Positions 25,130 through 34,431 of a DNA stretch of 64,000 bases are shown here, piece after piece. The DNA is from Komarekiella delphini-convector SJRDD-AB1. Its GTDB lineage: Bacteria; Cyanobacteriota; Cyanobacteriia; Cyanobacteriales; Nostocaceae. How positions within the stretch are numbered: the stretch's first letter is position 1; every line of letters starts with the position of its first letter. The translations under genes and the position numbers were made by a program. The notes beneath the pieces are model-generated. The model worked only from the letters and a program-made list of their open reading frames with translations, was not told the DNA's origin and searched no databases. The DNA lies in the NCBI RefSeq assembly GCF_014831675.1, contig NZ_VJXY01000001.1, positions 303,324 through 367,323 on the forward strand. Direction: 5' to 3'.

Positions 25130-27783
25130 AAATTCTGGATAATGAATCTCTACTAAGCGTGCTAGCCTCTTTACCTTGGAATCAGCCACCTCTAACCTGG
25201 CTCACGCCCGAACAAAAATCCCGATTACAAAATCAGTCCCAAATCCGTCAATATCGCCTCGGAGAAAAAATTTGGTCAAATGGAACTGGAGGTTATCAGT
25301 TCTTTATTGTGGTTGGTAAAGTCCGCCTGCGGAAAGAACTCCGAGGAAACTTTGGAGAAGAAAATATTGGTAAGCCGTTAGCAGCTTTAGAGGCGGGAGA
25401 TTGGTTTGGCGACTTGCAAAAGCTCGCTGAAGATTGTAAAGCTGTAGCTGCTAGTAAAGAAGTGGTAGTAGTGTGTTGGGAAACAGCTTTGTGGGATGAA
25501 GTTTCTAACCCACAACTAGAGGAATTCTGGCAAGGGCCTTTAGAAGAAAAAGAGAAAGGAACAGAGGCAGAGGGAGGGACATTTTCTCGCTCCCCCACTT
25601 CTTTACTCCCTCATTCCTCAACTGCTTCACTTTCCCACTCTTCCACTCTGGTAATCCCAAATTATCCTTTTGTTGCTAGCTGGAATACGGCTGCTGCTTG
25701 TTTAACAATGGCGGCGCAACAGTTGGAAACTGGTGTGCAACTGGAATGGGTGCAACGCCAACTCAGAGGACAACGCCCAAAACATGTTGTGGAAGCAGGG
25801 GAAAAATTAGGATTGCTATTGCGGCGATTGCAAGTGAATTGGCGTGAGTTGCGCCAGTTGTCATTTCCAGCCTTATTGTTGTGGAATCCTGACTCAGTTC
25901 CGACTCCCTCTTGGGTGGTGGCGTATGGGGTAAAGGGCGATCGCCTAATTATCGCTAATCCTCTAAATCCTGATCGAACTTGTGAAAGTTTGCCGCAGTC
26001 GGTAGTTGAAGCGTCCTGGGATGGACAACTGTGGCAAGCAGAACTCATATCCAAGCAAGAAAAATTTAACCTCGGTTGGTTCACACCAGCGGTTTGGAAG
26101 TATCGGGGATTGCTAGGTGAAGTTTTGCTGGCATCTTTTACATTGCAGCTTTTAGGATTAACAACACCGCTGATTACGCAAGTCGTTATTGATAAGGTGA
26201 TGGTGCAGGAGAGCTTGGCAACACTGGATGTCATGGCGATCGCACTTTTATCGGTAGCCATATTTGAGGCCATACTCGGTACTCTGCGCCTATTCATATT
26301 TACACATACAGCCCGTCGCTTAGATCTAAGTTTATCAGCACAGCTATTTCGCCACCTGATGCGTCTACCTTTGGCTTATTTTGAGTCACGGCGTGTCGGA
26401 GACACAGTAGCACGAGTCCAGGAACTCGAACAAATCCGCCAGTTTCTTACAGGTACAGCATTAACCGTGATTCTGGATAGCATCTTTGCTGTGGTCTACC
26501 TGGCATTGATGTTTTACTATAATGTCCCACTTACCTTTGTGGCTTTGGGAGTACTGCCACTGTTTGCCATTTTGACAATAGTTGCAACACCAATTCTTCG
26601 CAACTGGCTCAACGAAACGTTTAACCGCAGTGCCGATAGTCAATCGTTTCTAGTGGAGACAATGACGGGAATTCACTCCGTCAAAGCTCATGCAGCCGAA
26701 CCAGTAGCACGCGATCGCTGGGAAGGCTTATTTGCCAGATTTATTCGCACAGGCTTTAAAGCCTCCACCACCTCCAACATCAGCAGCAATATTGGTGATT
26801 TTCTCACCAATTTTTCCACCATGCTGATTCTCTGGTTTGGAGCCAAGTTAGTCATCGAACAAAAACTCACCGTTGGTCAACTTGTTGCCTTTCAAATGCT
26901 ATCTGGGAGAGTCACAGGGCCACTTTTGCGCTTAGTGCAGTTGTGGCAAAATCTGCAACAAGTCCTACTTTCCGTAGACCGGATTGGTGACATTCTTAAC
27001 GTTGCTCCAGAAGCCGAACTTGGAACTGGTCTAGTTTTACCACCCCTTAAAGGTCAAGTCACCTTCGAGCAAGTCTTTTTCCGCTACCAACCAAACATTG
27101 AACCAGTCCTCCGAGGCATCACCTTCAATGCAGAACCAGGGCAGTTTGTTGGTATTGTTGGACGCAGTGGTTCTGGTAAAAGTACTCTTTCTAAGTTATT
27201 GCAACGTCTCTATCAAATTGAATCAGGACGCATCTTAATTGATGGTTTTGATATTAAAAGTGCTGATTTAGCTTCACTACGGCAACAAATTAGCGTAGTT
27301 CTCCAAGAAGACTTTTTATTCAATGGTTCGATCTTGGAAAATATCACTCTTGGTAATCCTGACATTGGCGCAGAGCAAGTAGTAGAAGCTGCCAGACTAG
27401 CCGTGGCACACGACTTCATCAGTCAATTACCCTACGGTTACGAAACCAACGTTGGCGAACGCGGGACAGCTTTATCTGGCGGACAAAGACAACGCATTGC
27501 CCTAGCAAGGTTATTTCTCTCCCCAGCGCCGATTTTAGTTTTGGATGAAGCTACCAGCGCTTTGGATAGTGAAACTGAACAACAGGTATTGCAAAACCTA
27601 CAAAAAATTTCCGCTAACCGTACCGTGTTCCTCATCGCTCATCGCTTTGCCCCTCTCAAACGTGCTGATTTAATTTTGGTATTGGAGCAAGGCGTAATTG
27701 CTGAGCGTGGTACTCACTCACAGTTGTTGCAACAAAAGGGTTTGTACTGGTCACTATATCAACGGCAGCAAGCAAACGTATAG
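25078..27783 (+). CDS. HetC/HlyB-like type I secretion ABC exporter with degenerate C39 domain
   Basis: 901 aa. In order: a cyclic-nucleotide-binding-like N-terminus (about 40-145), a low-complexity linker (about 156-191), a C39-peptidase-like domain (about 195-325), an exporter TM domain (about 345-620) and an ABC ATPase with GRSGSGKST, LSGGQRQRIA and ILVLDEATS. The C39 catalytic positions look lost. The DCGAAC-type motif reads NTAAAC (Cys to Thr), the His before the VV strand is Trp (SWVVAYG), and the Asp of the DP motif is Asn (ANPLNP). It should therefore bind, not cleave, substrates, as in HlyB. No HlyD-type adaptor is adjacent. A terminator follows. Confidence 0.88.
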   Translation: MASRENSKADSEITSELKILDNESLLSVLASLPWNQPPLTWLTPEQKSRLQNQSQIRQYRLGEKIWSNGTGGYQFFIVVGKVRLRKELRGNFGEENIGKPLAALEAGDWFGDLQKLAEDCKAVAASKEVVVVCWETALWDEVSNPQLEEFWQGPLEEKEKGTEAEGGTFSRSPTSLLPHSSTASLSHSSTLVIPNYPFVASWNTAAACLTMAAQQLETGVQLEWVQRQLRGQRPKHVVEAGEKLGLLLRRLQVNWRELRQLSFPALLLWNPDSVPTPSWVVAYGVKGDRLIIANPLNPDRTCESLPQSVVEASWDGQLWQAELISKQEKFNLGWFTPAVWKYRGLLGEVLLASFTLQLLGLTTPLITQVVIDKVMVQESLATLDVMAIALLSVAIFEAILGTLRLFIFTHTARRLDLSLSAQLFRHLMRLPLAYFESRRVGDTVARVQELEQIRQFLTGTALTVILDSIFAVVYLALMFYYNVPLTFVALGVLPLFAILTIVATPILRNWLNETFNRSADSQSFLVETMTGIHSVKAHAAEPVARDRWEGLFARFIRTGFKASTTSNISSNIGDFLTNFSTMLILWFGAKLVIEQKLTVGQLVAFQMLSGRVTGPLLRLVQLWQNLQQVLLSVDRIGDILNVAPEAELGTGLVLPPLKGQVTFEQVFFRYQPNIEPVLRGITFNAEPGQFVGIVGRSGSGKSTLSKLLQRLYQIESGRILIDGFDIKSADLASLRQQISVVLQEDFLFNGSILENITLGNPDIGAEQVVEAARLAVAHDFISQLPYGYETNVGERGTALSGGQRQRIALARLFLSPAPILVLDEATSALDSETEQQVLQNLQKISANRTVFLIAHRFAPLKRADLILVLEQGVIAERGTHSQLLQQKGLYWSLYQRQQANV

Positions 27784-27943
27784 TAATACGAGCAGATTTA
27801 CAGCAATTTTAAAATGGGTAGAATACAACTTGGTATTAGAACCTGGGAACGAGACTTTAAACAGGTTTGGCTTAAGTTGACACTAATAAATATATTGTGC
27901 CCCTAGGCGTGTAGTCTATTCAATTGAAAACCATTCTATTTTT

Positions 27944-27975
27944 GGTGAGTGCTACTTAGGCACTTACCATTTTTT
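27944..27975 (+). terminator. terminator after the exporter gene
   Basis: GGTGAGTGC (27944-27952) pairs with GCACTTACC (27960-27968), one G-T wobble, 7-nt loop, then ATTTTTT. It separates the exporter from the SPFH gene. Confidence 0.75.
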
Positions 27976-28028
27976 GTTATTATTATGATATCACTTTGAT
28001 AACAAAATAGTTAAATTAGGAGCAAATA

Positions 28029-28958
28029 ATGAAACAGCAAATCGCAGAATTTTCTGCCTTTAAAGTCAACGGCTTCCTAGCTTTGAGCGTAATCCTAGCT
28101 TTAGCAATTTTTGGTAGTTGGCAGGTTTGGGCAACAATACAGGGATTAATAGAAGTATTAGGCAGAAGCCTTAAAGTGGAAGATTTTGCCGATTTAGCAG
28201 AAATAGGGGCATGGTTTGGGGCAACATTGCTCATAGTGGTGATTCCTTCGTGGTCTGGTTTCTTTACGGTTGAACCAAATCAAGCAGTAGTACTGGTCTT
28301 TTTAGGGCGTTACGTTGGTACTGTGCAGGAAGCAGGCTTTTGGTGGACTAACCCTTTTGCTAATAAACGCCAAGTATCTTTGAGGGTTCGCAACTTTAAC
28401 AGCAAAATATTGAAAGTAAATGATGCTCAAGGCAGTCCGATAGAGATAGCAGCCGTAGTAGTGTGGCAAGTAGTAGAATCAGCTAAATCTAGATTTGCAG
28501 TTGATGACTACGAGCAATTTGTCGGCATCCAGAGCGAGACAGCGATTCGTACCCTAGCAATCCGTTATCCTTATGATGCACCTGATGAGCAATCAATCCC
28601 TTCGTTGCGTGCAGTACCCGATGAAATTGCGCTTTACCTTCAAAAAGAATTGCAAGCGAGACTGGAAGTTGCGGGAGTTGAAGTATTAGAAGCAAGACTT
28701 TCTCATCTTGCGTATGCTCCAGAAATTGCCCAAATGATGCTGCGTCGTCAACAAGCCAAAGCAATGATTGATGCACGGCGACAAATTGTTGACAGTGCAG
28801 TCGGGATGGTTGATGAAGCACTAAAACGGATTAGTGAACGACAAATTATTGACTTGGATGATGAACGTAAAGCAGCTATGATTAACAATCTGCTGGTTGT
28901 CTTAACCTCAGAACAGAACATTCAACCAGTGGTTAACGCTGGCAGCCTTTACACCTAA
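28029..28958 (+). CDS. SPFH/band-7 (stomatin/prohibitin-like) membrane protein
   Basis: 309 aa. Two N-terminal hydrophobic segments (about 14-33 and 62-80) anchor the protein. The SPFH domain follows: [30 protein letters not shown], and [20 protein letters not shown] through [21 protein letters not shown] coiled-coil-prone helix (about 235-285) supports ring assembly. SPFH proteins organise membrane microdomains and chaperone membrane proteases. TAGGAG at about 28017-28022 is a good ribosome site. A small RHH gene starts 3 bp after the stop, a common bacterial arrangement. Confidence 0.9.
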   Translation: MKQQIAEFSAFKVNGFLALSVILALAIFGSWQVWATIQGLIEVLGRSLKVEDFADLAEIGAWFGATLLIVVIPSWSGFFTVEPNQAVVLVFLGRYVGTVQEAGFWWTNPFANKRQVSLRVRNFNSKILKVNDAQGSPIEIAAVVVWQVVESAKSRFAVDDYEQFVGIQSETAIRTLAIRYPYDAPDEQSIPSLRAVPDEIALYLQKELQARLEVAGVEVLEARLSHLAYAPEIAQMMLRRQQAKAMIDARRQIVDSAVGMVDEALKRISERQIIDLDDERKAAMINNLLVVLTSEQNIQPVVNAGSLYT

Positions 28959-28961
28959 GAC

Positions 28962-29177
28962 ATGAGCCAGAAAAAACGGTTTTTACTGCGTTTAAACCTT
29001 AAGTTATACGAAGTGCTGGAGAAATGGTCTTCTGACGAACTAAGGAGCGTTAACGCTCAAATTGAGTATCTTCTAACTGAAGCTGCACGCAAAACAGGAA
29101 GATGGAAAGAAGATAAGCGCCAAAAAGATACTAAACAGCACAAGGTAGATACACAGACGCAAGATACATCAGAATAG
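28962..29177 (+). CDS. Arc-like ribbon-helix-helix protein paired with the SPFH gene
   Basis: 71 aa. [20 protein letters not shown] followed by [20 protein letters not shown] is a complete Arc-type RHH fold (residues about 4-46). A very polar Lys/Asp/Gln tail follows. It starts 3 bp after the SPFH stop, so it is translated from the same mRNA. The same pairing is seen in many bacteria, suggesting an autoregulator or partner of the SPFH protein (inference). Confidence 0.82.
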   Translation: MSQKKRFLLRLNLKLYEVLEKWSSDELRSVNAQIEYLLTEAARKTGRWKEDKRQKDTKQHKVDTQTQDTSE

Positions 29178-29500
29178 TCGTGAATTATAGAATGGCGGAG
29201 GAAGTTGAAAAAGTGCTGACTAGAGACGCGATTAATCGCGTCTGTACAAAAGTCAGTATTTATTCTCCCCCTGCTCCTCTGCCCCCCTGCCCCTCTGCCC
29301 CTCTGCCTCCCTGCTCCCCTGCTTCCTAACTCCTACAGATAGAGTTTTTTGGTAAAAAATTCAGCCTTCCGGTGCTAGCCAAAAGTATGGTAGACCAACC
29401 ATTATGCTATCTGGCGTGTTTGTAAACAGTTTGCAATGTATCGCATTTGCAGTCATGCCACGGTTCGGCACAACACATGATTCTGATGGGAGGATAGGGC
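29178..29500. repeat. 323-bp intergenic region with palindrome and pyrimidine-rich repeat
   Basis: Positions 29224-29243 are the exact palindrome AGACGCGATTAATCGCGTCT, akin to the hairpins at 4781, 35958 and 55770. Positions about 29263-29333 are a C/T-rich run of CCCCTCTGC-like units. The remainder, up to 29500, is the likely promoter region of the tre genes, with GGGAGGATAGGG as ribosome site just before the start. Confidence 0.8.
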
Positions 29501-31345
29501 GTGAAAATTGGTGCTCACTACTTGGGTAATAAAGAGTGCGAGTTTACAGTTTGGTCTCCAACGTTAAATAGTGTAGCGGTGCAAATTTTGACGCCAGAGC
29601 AGCAGGTAATTCCGCTTAAACCTCAAGCAGAGGGATACTGGCAGACAAAAGTGAACGATGTGTATCCAGGCACGCTTTATCGGTATATCTTGGATGATCA
29701 AGATGCTTTCCCTGATCCAGCATCACAGTATCAACCTGAAGGAGTTCATGGGCCGTCTCAAATTGTTGATCAACAGTTTGAGTGGACAGATGAAGCATGG
29801 AGTGGGATTCCACTGGAGTCGATGATTTTCTATGAACTCCACGTTGGTACATTCACGCCTGAAGGAACCTTTACCGCTATCATTTCTCGTCTGCCGGATT
29901 TGAAGAAACTGGGGATTAACGCCATTGAGATCATGCCGATTGCTCAGTTTCCAGGAGACACTCATATTGAAGCTGCTTTAGCGTACCGCAACTGGGGTTA
30001 TGACGGCGTTTACTCCTATGCTGTGCAAAATTCCTACGGTAGTCCAGCCGATCTCAAACAACTGGTGAATGCTTGTCATCAACACGGCATTGCTGTGGTG
30101 CTAGATGTGGTATATAACCACTTTGGCCCAGAAGGTAACTATATGGGTCAGTTTGCGCCCTACTTTACTAAAACCTATAAGACACCCTGGGGCAACGCGA
30201 TGAATTTCGACGATGCTCTTAGTCAAGGTGTGCGAAATTATTTCATTCAAAATGCCCTGTACTGGTTGCGAGAATTCCACATTGATGCATTGCGGCTTGA
30301 TGCTATTCAGGCAATTTATGACTTGGGAGCCAAGCACTTTTTGTGGGAACTGGCTGAAGCAGTTGATAATTTATCACAAGGGCAAAAATGGAAACGCCAT
30401 CTGATTGCCGAAAGTGACCTGAATAATCCGCAAATAATTCGTCCACCAGCATTGGGTGGATACGGAATCGATGCTCAATGGAGCGATGACTTTCACCATG
30501 CATTGCACGCACTTTTGACGGGCGATCGCCAAGGATATTATCAAGATTTTGGGCAATGTGCTGATTTAGCAAAAGCTTATACAGATACTTTTATCTACGA
30601 TTGGAAATACGCTCCCCATCGGCTGCGATTTCATGGTATACCTTGCCGCGATCGCTCTCCATCACAATTTGCAGTCTGCATCCAGAATCACGATCAAATC
30701 GGCAACCAAATGAAGGGAGAACGCCTTACCCAGCGGATCTCATTTGAAGGATTAAAGTTAGCAGCCGGGGCTGTACTGCTGTCACCCTACTTACCCCTTT
30801 TGTTCATGGGAGAAGAATACGGAGAAACTGCACCCTTCATGTACTTTGTCAGTCACTCCGATCCAGATTTGATTCAAGCCGTTCGAGCCGGACGCAGAGA
30901 AGAATTTGAAGCATTTCATTACGAAGATGATCCACCAGATCCCGAATCTGCGGAAACCTTCCTACGTTGTAAACTCAACTGGCAATTACACAACGAAGGT
31001 AAACACAAAGTTTTGTGGGATTGGTATCGCCAATTAATTCATTTACGTAAAACGCATCCAGTATTGCTCAAGCAAGACCGCAACTTCATGGAAGCGACTA
31101 GCGATGAAGATCAGCAATTGGTTGTGGTGCGTCGTTGGGATGAATCGGGTGAATTAATATTTGTGATGAATTTTAATTCTTCTCCAGTATCAACAATCTT
31201 GCCAAATCAGCAAAATGCCCGCAAATTATTAGACTCAGCAGATACGTCATGGAATGGGCCTGGTTCTCAAGCACCTGAGCATTTATCTGTAGGGCAAGAA
31301 CTGAAACTGCAACCCACTAGTTTAGTGCTGTTTGAAATTTCGTGA
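29501..31345 (+). CDS. treZ: malto-oligosyltrehalose trehalohydrolase
   Basis: 614 aa, GH13 family. It cleaves the maltooligosyl-trehalose made by TreY, releasing free trehalose, a compatible solute for drought tolerance. An N-terminal CBM48-like domain (KIGAHYLGNKECEFTVWSPT) precedes the TIM barrel. The catalytic residues are D267 (LRLDAIQAI), E304 (LIAESDLN) and D398 (QNHDQIGN). The start is GTG 29501 after a strong GGGAGGA ribosome site. It is the first gene of treZ-treY-treH, 114 bp before treY. Confidence 0.95.
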   Translation: MKIGAHYLGNKECEFTVWSPTLNSVAVQILTPEQQVIPLKPQAEGYWQTKVNDVYPGTLYRYILDDQDAFPDPASQYQPEGVHGPSQIVDQQFEWTDEAWSGIPLESMIFYELHVGTFTPEGTFTAIISRLPDLKKLGINAIEIMPIAQFPGDTHIEAALAYRNWGYDGVYSYAVQNSYGSPADLKQLVNACHQHGIAVVLDVVYNHFGPEGNYMGQFAPYFTKTYKTPWGNAMNFDDALSQGVRNYFIQNALYWLREFHIDALRLDAIQAIYDLGAKHFLWELAEAVDNLSQGQKWKRHLIAESDLNNPQIIRPPALGGYGIDAQWSDDFHHALHALLTGDRQGYYQDFGQCADLAKAYTDTFIYDWKYAPHRLRFHGIPCRDRSPSQFAVCIQNHDQIGNQMKGERLTQRISFEGLKLAAGAVLLSPYLPLLFMGEEYGETAPFMYFVSHSDPDLIQAVRAGRREEFEAFHYEDDPPDPESAETFLRCKLNWQLHNEGKHKVLWDWYRQLIHLRKTHPVLLKQDRNFMEATSDEDQQLVVVRRWDESGELIFVMNFNSSPVSTILPNQQNARKLLDSADTSWNGPGSQAPEHLSVGQELKLQPTSLVLFEIS

Positions 31346-31459
31346 GTACCCGATTGAGTATTTCGTCTTCGTGTCTTAGTGTCTTAGTGGTTTGAAAATA
31401 ATTTTTCTACCACAAGACACAAAGAACTACTGGCATCTCCCATCCAAAACAACAAATCT

Positions 31460-34258
31460 ATGCGAATCCCCACCGCAACATATCGAATTCAGTTTACACC
31501 TCAGTTTGGCTTTGAAAACGCTAGAGCGATCGCCGCTTATTTAGCAGAACTAGGAATTTCCGACCTATATGCTTCTCCTATTTTCAAGGCTAGATCTGGC
31601 AGTACGCATGGCTACGATGTAGTAGATGCCACTCAACTCAATCCAGAATTAGGAACTACCGAGTCGTTTGATGCCTTAGTTGGCGAACTACAATCTTTTG
31701 GTATGGGCTGGTTACAAGATATTGTGCCCAATCACATGGCGTATACTAGCGAAAACCATTACTTGGTGGACGTGTTGGAACACGGGCCAGATTCCAGCTA
31801 TACTGACTACTTTGATTTAAGTTGGAATGCTCCATTTGGCGATCGCCAAGAGCGAGTTCTAGCTCCCCTACTAGGAGACTTCTATGGTGTATCCCTGGAA
31901 AAGGGAGATATTCAGCTGCAATACGAACAAAATGGTTTAACCGTCAACTATTACAGCTTAAAACTGCCACTGCGATTAGAGTCTTACACAAAATTTCTCA
32001 CCCACAATTTGGGCAAACTCACGCGCACACTGGGACGTAATCATCCTGATTTCATTAAGTTATTAGGGATTCTTTACATTCTCAAAAATGTGCCTTCAGA
32101 AGTTGCCGGTAAACAACGACAAGACCAGATTGCATTTATTAAAGGATTAGTTTGGGAACTCTACAGTACAAACGATGCCATTCGCGAGTTTGTTGACGAA
32201 AACCTCGAAGTTTTTAACGGAGAAAAAGGCAATTCAGATAGCTTTAACCTGCTAGATGAATTACTGAATGATCAGTTTTATCGTCTCGCCTTCTGGAAGG
32301 TGGGCGCGGAAGAAATGAACTATCGCCGTTTCTTTACTGTCAACGAACTAATTTCTGTGAAAGTTGAAGAACTGCGGGTATTTAATAACACTCATAGCTT
32401 GATTCAAAAACTGGTTGAAGAAGGAAAATTCACTGGTTTACGAATTGACCATATTGATGGACTTTATAACCCATTACAGTATCTTGAACGTCTCCAGGAA
32501 AAGATGGGAGATGTGTACATCACTGTTGAGAAAATTTTAGAACTTACCGAAGACTTGCCAGATAATTGGTTAATTCAAGGCACATCAGGATATGACTTTT
32601 TAAATTATGTAAATGGCGTGTTTTGCCAATGTGAAAATGAATCAAGGTTCGATAGAATCTACTTTAACTTTATTGGTTCAAGAGTAGATTATCCATCGCT
32701 GGTGAAAGAGAAAAAGCACCTGATTTTAGAAAAGAACTTAGCAGGTGACATTGATAATTTGGCTCTGTTGTTGAAGAATATTTCTAGCAAATATCGCTAT
32801 GGCAATGACTTTACACTAAATGGACTCAAACGAGCGATCGCCGAAGTCCTAACTCTGTTCCCGATTTACCGCACTTATATTACTCCCGATGGCATTCATG
32901 ATAGCGATCGCGACTGCATTCAGGAAGTAATTCGCCAAGCCAAAGAACAAACGCCCCTGTTGCAGCATGAGTTGACCTTTATCGAAAAGCTGATGCTACT
33001 GGAGTTTGATAACTCTCTAACTCAGACAGAACGCGAGCAGTGGATATATTTTGTACTACGGATGCAACAATACAGCGGCCCACTGATGGCGAAAGGTGTA
33101 GAAGACACCACGCTATATGTTTATAACCGTTTGCTGTCGCTCAATGAAGTGGGGGGTAATCCTAGTCATTTTGGCATCAACTTAGCCAACTTTCACAGCT
33201 TTAATCAAAAGCACCAAGCAAGGTGGCCTCACACAATGAACACCACAGCCACCCACGACACCAAACGTGGCGAAGATGTGCGAGCTAGGTTAAATGTACT
33301 ATCGGAAATCCCAGATGAATGGGAACAGCAAGTAAATACCTGGAGCGCGATTAATCGAGGACATCGCAGTGAGCGCCAAGGCTTTGCCATACCAGATCGT
33401 AATGATGAGTATTTTTTATATCAAACCCTGGTAGGCGCGTTTCCTTTTGCCGAACATGAACATGAGTCTTTCGTGGAAAGGGTTAAAGACTACATAATTA
33501 AGGCAATTCGGGAAGCGAAAGTCCATACCGCATGGTTGCGACCTGACAGTGAGTACGAAGAAGCATGTGCCTCTTTTATTGAGAAGGTACTAGACTTCTC
33601 TATCTCGGCAGAATTTCTAGAAGCCTTTCGTCCCTTTCAACAACGGATTGCGGACTATGGTATTTTCAATTCCCTTTCCCAAACTTTACTGAAGTTTACT
33701 GCACCCGGTGTGCCTGATTTATACCAGGGAACGGAACTTTGGGAGTTAAGTTTGGTTGATCCAGACAACCGCCGTCCCGTGGATTTTGAGCAGCGACGGA
33801 CTTATTTGAGCACCATTCAACAGCAGGCAAAGACAGATATTCTGAGCTTAATTCAGGAGTTGCTGAGCCACAAAACAGATGGCAGAATCAAACTGTTTTT
33901 AACGACTCAATTACTTAAGGCCAGAACAGAGTATCTCTCATTATTTCAAGATGGCGACTATTTGCCGTTAGAAATTCAAGGAACTTACGCCAATCATATT
34001 GTTGCATTTGCGCGGCGACAGGGGAATCAAACAGCGATCGCGATCGCGCCTCGCTTTTTAACTAGCTTGATCCAGCCTGGAGAATATCCGTTGGGCGAGT
34101 CGGTATGGCAAGATACGCACCTGCAATTACCCGTTGGAAGTTCCTTATCTTGGAAAAACGTTTTGGCTCAGCAAGCCTTAGAGGCCAAAGAAACCCTATC
34201 CATCGGAGCAGCTCTAGCGCATTTTCCAGTTGCTTTGTTGGTTAGTAATGCTGAGTAA
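31460..34258 (+). CDS. treY: maltooligosyl trehalose synthase
   Basis: 932 aa, GH13 family. It isomerises the reducing-end alpha-1,4 bond of maltodextrins to alpha-1,1, the first step of the TreY/TreZ pathway. It starts with the typical MRIPTATYRIQFTPQFGFEN. The catalytic residues are D330 (LRIDHIDGLYNP), E357 (ITVEKILE) and D600 (ATHDTKRGEDVRARL). The C-terminal region contains APGVPDLYQGTELWELSLVD. The length is normal. It lies between treZ and treH, and a large hairpin sits in the treY-treH gap. Confidence 0.96.
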   Translation: MRIPTATYRIQFTPQFGFENARAIAAYLAELGISDLYASPIFKARSGSTHGYDVVDATQLNPELGTTESFDALVGELQSFGMGWLQDIVPNHMAYTSENHYLVDVLEHGPDSSYTDYFDLSWNAPFGDRQERVLAPLLGDFYGVSLEKGDIQLQYEQNGLTVNYYSLKLPLRLESYTKFLTHNLGKLTRTLGRNHPDFIKLLGILYILKNVPSEVAGKQRQDQIAFIKGLVWELYSTNDAIREFVDENLEVFNGEKGNSDSFNLLDELLNDQFYRLAFWKVGAEEMNYRRFFTVNELISVKVEELRVFNNTHSLIQKLVEEGKFTGLRIDHIDGLYNPLQYLERLQEKMGDVYITVEKILELTEDLPDNWLIQGTSGYDFLNYVNGVFCQCENESRFDRIYFNFIGSRVDYPSLVKEKKHLILEKNLAGDIDNLALLLKNISSKYRYGNDFTLNGLKRAIAEVLTLFPIYRTYITPDGIHDSDRDCIQEVIRQAKEQTPLLQHELTFIEKLMLLEFDNSLTQTEREQWIYFVLRMQQYSGPLMAKGVEDTTLYVYNRLLSLNEVGGNPSHFGINLANFHSFNQKHQARWPHTMNTTATHDTKRGEDVRARLNVLSEIPDEWEQQVNTWSAINRGHRSERQGFAIPDRNDEYFLYQTLVGAFPFAEHEHESFVERVKDYIIKAIREAKVHTAWLRPDSEYEEACASFIEKVLDFSISAEFLEAFRPFQQRIADYGIFNSLSQTLLKFTAPGVPDLYQGTELWELSLVDPDNRRPVDFEQRRTYLSTIQQQAKTDILSLIQELLSHKTDGRIKLFLTTQLLKARTEYLSLFQDGDYLPLEIQGTYANHIVAFARRQGNQTAIAIAPRFLTSLIQPGEYPLGESVWQDTHLQLPVGSSLSWKNVLAQQALEAKETLSIGAALAHFPVALLVSNAE

Positions 34259-34291
34259 AAAGATGCATGTGTCTCACGCGGAGGCGCAGCG

Positions 34292-34330
34292 AAAAGTTAT
34301 GAGCGCCGGAAGTCGGCGCTCATAACTTTT
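34292..34330. repeat. 17-bp perfect inverted repeat between treY and treH
   Basis: AAAAGTTATGAGCGCCG (34292-34308) is exactly inverted at 34314-34330 with a 5-nt loop. The stem is strong, and the following bases are CAAGACAG rather than T, so this is not a classical terminator. It could cap or stabilise the treZY message or lower treH expression. Its GAGCGCCG core recurs at 57351-57373. Confidence 0.85.
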
Positions 34331-34431
34331 CAAGACAGAGACGCAGAGAGAAGCTGCAAAAACTCTGCGTTCCTCTGCGTTTAAAAATAATCCCCAACTC
34401 TTTAACACCCCGTAAACTTGAAAACGATATT

